Made by a program: the position numbers and the translations under genes. Of a stretch of 64,000 bases of DNA, positions 63,606-64,000 are shown in pieces. The notes below the pieces were generated by a model. That model did no database searches. It worked only from the letters and a program-made list of their open reading frames with translations, and had not been told where the DNA came from. Position 1 is the first letter of the stretch. Each line of letters starts with the position of its first letter. Source of the DNA: Lasioglossum baleicum (taxonomy: Eukaryota; Arthropoda; Insecta; Hymenoptera; Halictidae); assembly GCF_051020765.1 (NCBI RefSeq), contig NW_027469176.1:1-64000 (forward strand). Direction: 5' to 3'.

Positions 63606-64000
63606 CATAACGCATAACGCATAACGCCTAACGCATAACGCATAACGCATAACGCCTAACGCATAACGCATAACGCATAACGCATAACGCATAACGCATA
63701 ACGCATAACGCATAACGCATAACGCATAACGCATAACGCGTAACGCAAGACTCATAACGCATAACGCATAACGCATAACGCATATGGCATAACGCATAAT
63801 GCAAAAGTCATAACGCATAACGCATAACGCATAACGCATAACGCATAACGCATAACGCATAACGCATAACGCATAACGCATAACGCATAACGCATAACGC
63901 ATAACGCATAACGCATAACGCGTAACGCAAAACTCATAACGCATAACGCATAACGCATAACGCATAACGCACAACGCATAACGTTTAAACCATAATTCAT

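Larger units (their letters stand above)
59480..63982. repeat. Two most similar HOR copies, period about 2,247-2,254 bp
   Basis: Landmark pairs have offsets of 2,247 (AGAACCC 60,272/62,519; short clusters 60,888/63,135 and 61,308/63,555) or 2,254 (AAAACCC 60,405/62,659; GTTTAAAC 61,729/63,983), so copies differ by single-monomer slips. Neither copy contains a 6-mer. Only these two copies' final GTTTAAAC modules read CATAATTCAT where all others read CATAAGGCAT. This looks like the youngest amplification in the window, and it continues past the right edge. Confidence 0.85.
1..64000. repeat. 7-bp tandem satellite array, monomer CATAACG / CGTTATG
   Basis: The whole window is head-to-tail copies of one heptad, CATAACG on the + strand, continuing past both ends. 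At 7 bp each about 9,140 monomers fit. Runs of perfect monomers reach about 560 bp (about 25,086-25,648), and several others are near 500-540 bp (8,741-9,283; 47,031-47,560; 48,500-49,034; 61,822-62,358). Interruptions are variant heptads in register, or 6-mers. The pure monomer is 3/7 G+C with fixed strand asymmetry (A-rich, C over G on +). I found no stretch that is not a run of monomers or close variants, so the window has no gene-bearing interval. Satellite function (centromeric, heterochromatic or none) cannot be read from sequence alone. Confidence 0.98.
412..64000. repeat. Class: GTTTAAAC module (46 copies), the most divergent heptads
   Basis: Each module spans about -14 to +97 around the palindromic octamer. 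A CACAACG heptad precedes it, then TTTAAAC, CATAAGG, CATAACG, CATAGCC, CATGACG or TATAACG, some monomers, CATAATG, CAAAAGT, and usually GATAACG. GTTTAAAC starts: 426, 846, 2755, 4456, 5141, 7556, 7989, 8645, 9422, 10219, 11421, 12043, 12678, 13489, 13783, 14418, 18316, 18917, 19552, 20427, 21056, 21698, 24930, 24993, 27440, 29067, 29737, 30430, 31311, 34211, 36596, 38680, 39308, 41342, 41900, 42947, 46938, 48064, 51590, 53136, 55123, 56158, 58419, 59426, 61729, 63983. S subtype (one monomer before CATAATG): 11421, 13489, 18316, 20427. T subtype (TATAACG): 8645, 12678, 14418, 19552, 21698, 24993, 29737, 39308, 41900. TTTAAAC differs from CATAACG at four of seven bases yet keeps register. Coordinates span first to last copy. 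Confidence 0.93.
44050..64000. repeat. Zone 4: HORs with CGTAACG clusters and AGAACCC heptads
   Basis: This zone has heptads absent earlier: CAGAACC + CATAACG + CCTAAAG contexts at 45,951, 49,356, 53,961, 56,969, 60,272 and 62,519 (spacings 3,405, 4,605, 3,008, 3,303, 2,247), AAAACCC heptads (single at about 54,110; doubled near 57,110-57,140, 60,405-60,435 and 62,659-62,690), CCTAACG heptads, and CGTAACG clusters ending in TATCG. The left edge (44,050-45,000) still carries the paired CATAATG block shared with zone 2. The 6-mers thin out rightward and none is seen after about 59,040. Confidence 0.8.

Noticed and set aside
1..64000. CRISPR array
   Set aside because: The unit is 7 bp with no spacer of unique sequence, and no cas genes are present.
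1..64000. Telomeric repeat tract
   Set aside because: The - strand unit CGTTATG has no G run, is not a telomere repeat I know, and the array has HORs and internal modules over 64 kb with no chromosome end visible. An unusual telomere-associated satellite cannot be excluded.
1..64000. Iteron-type replication origin of a plasmid or phage
   Set aside because: Iterons are usually a few repeats of about 17-22 bp near a rep gene. Here there are thousands of 7-bp units and no gene.
1..64000. Mobile element or its remnants
   Set aside because: No inverted terminal repeats, target duplications, transposase or LTR-like sequence seen. Every block is made of heptads.
1..64000. tRNA, rRNA or other structured RNA genes
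   Set aside because: No non-repeat sequence able to form them. The pure + strand heptad gives at most trivial 2-bp stems.

Overview
The whole 64,000-base window is one uninterrupted simple-satellite array. The monomer is 7 bp: CATAACG on the + strand, CGTTATG on the - strand. At 7 bp each, about 9,140 monomers fit in the window. All lie head to tail in one orientation, and the array runs off both ends. I see no unique-sequence island, transposon, RNA gene, promoter, terminator, CRISPR array or credible protein-coding gene. The long - strand reading frames come from the monomer itself: 7 is not a multiple of 3 and CGTTATG contains no stop, so all three - frames stay open and all spell the same heptapeptide, MRYALCV.

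The organism cannot be named from this sequence. Tens of kilobases of satellite with nested higher-order repeats (HORs) fit eukaryotic heterochromatin best (pericentromere, subtelomere, sex or B chromosome). This is inference. Heptanucleotide tandem repeats also occur in filamentous cyanobacteria, but as short tracts. The one CpG in each monomer is mostly intact, which suggests little CpG methylation or recent homogenisation.

The information lies in variant heptads. Nearly all are substitutions that keep the 7-bp register. The only length variants I found are recurrent 6-mers (CATAAG and CATACG), about 80 in total, and they explain every phase change I tested. Variant heptads group into recurring modules: the GTTTAAAC module (46 copies), CAAAACT/CAAGACT heptads, CATATGG + CAAAAGT, CGTAACG clusters ending in TATCG, CACAACG clusters, CCTAAAG and AGAACCC/AAAACCC heptads, and GAATAACG/CTTAACG triads.

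Layout: (1) 1 to about 8,250, HOR of about 3.1 kb. (2) About 8,250-25,690, with a 5-6 kb segment present twice (about 11,420-16,610 and 18,316-23,930), offset 6.9-7.3 kb. (3) About 25,690-44,050, a mosaic of a 2.1-2.4 kb HOR (clearest at 32,500-38,680) and zone-2-like blocks. (4) About 44,050-64,000, HOR copies of 3.0-4.6 kb shortening to about 2.25 kb at the right end, with CGTAACG clusters. No genes act together here. The structure reads as repeated rounds of unequal exchange or amplification on one 7-bp monomer.
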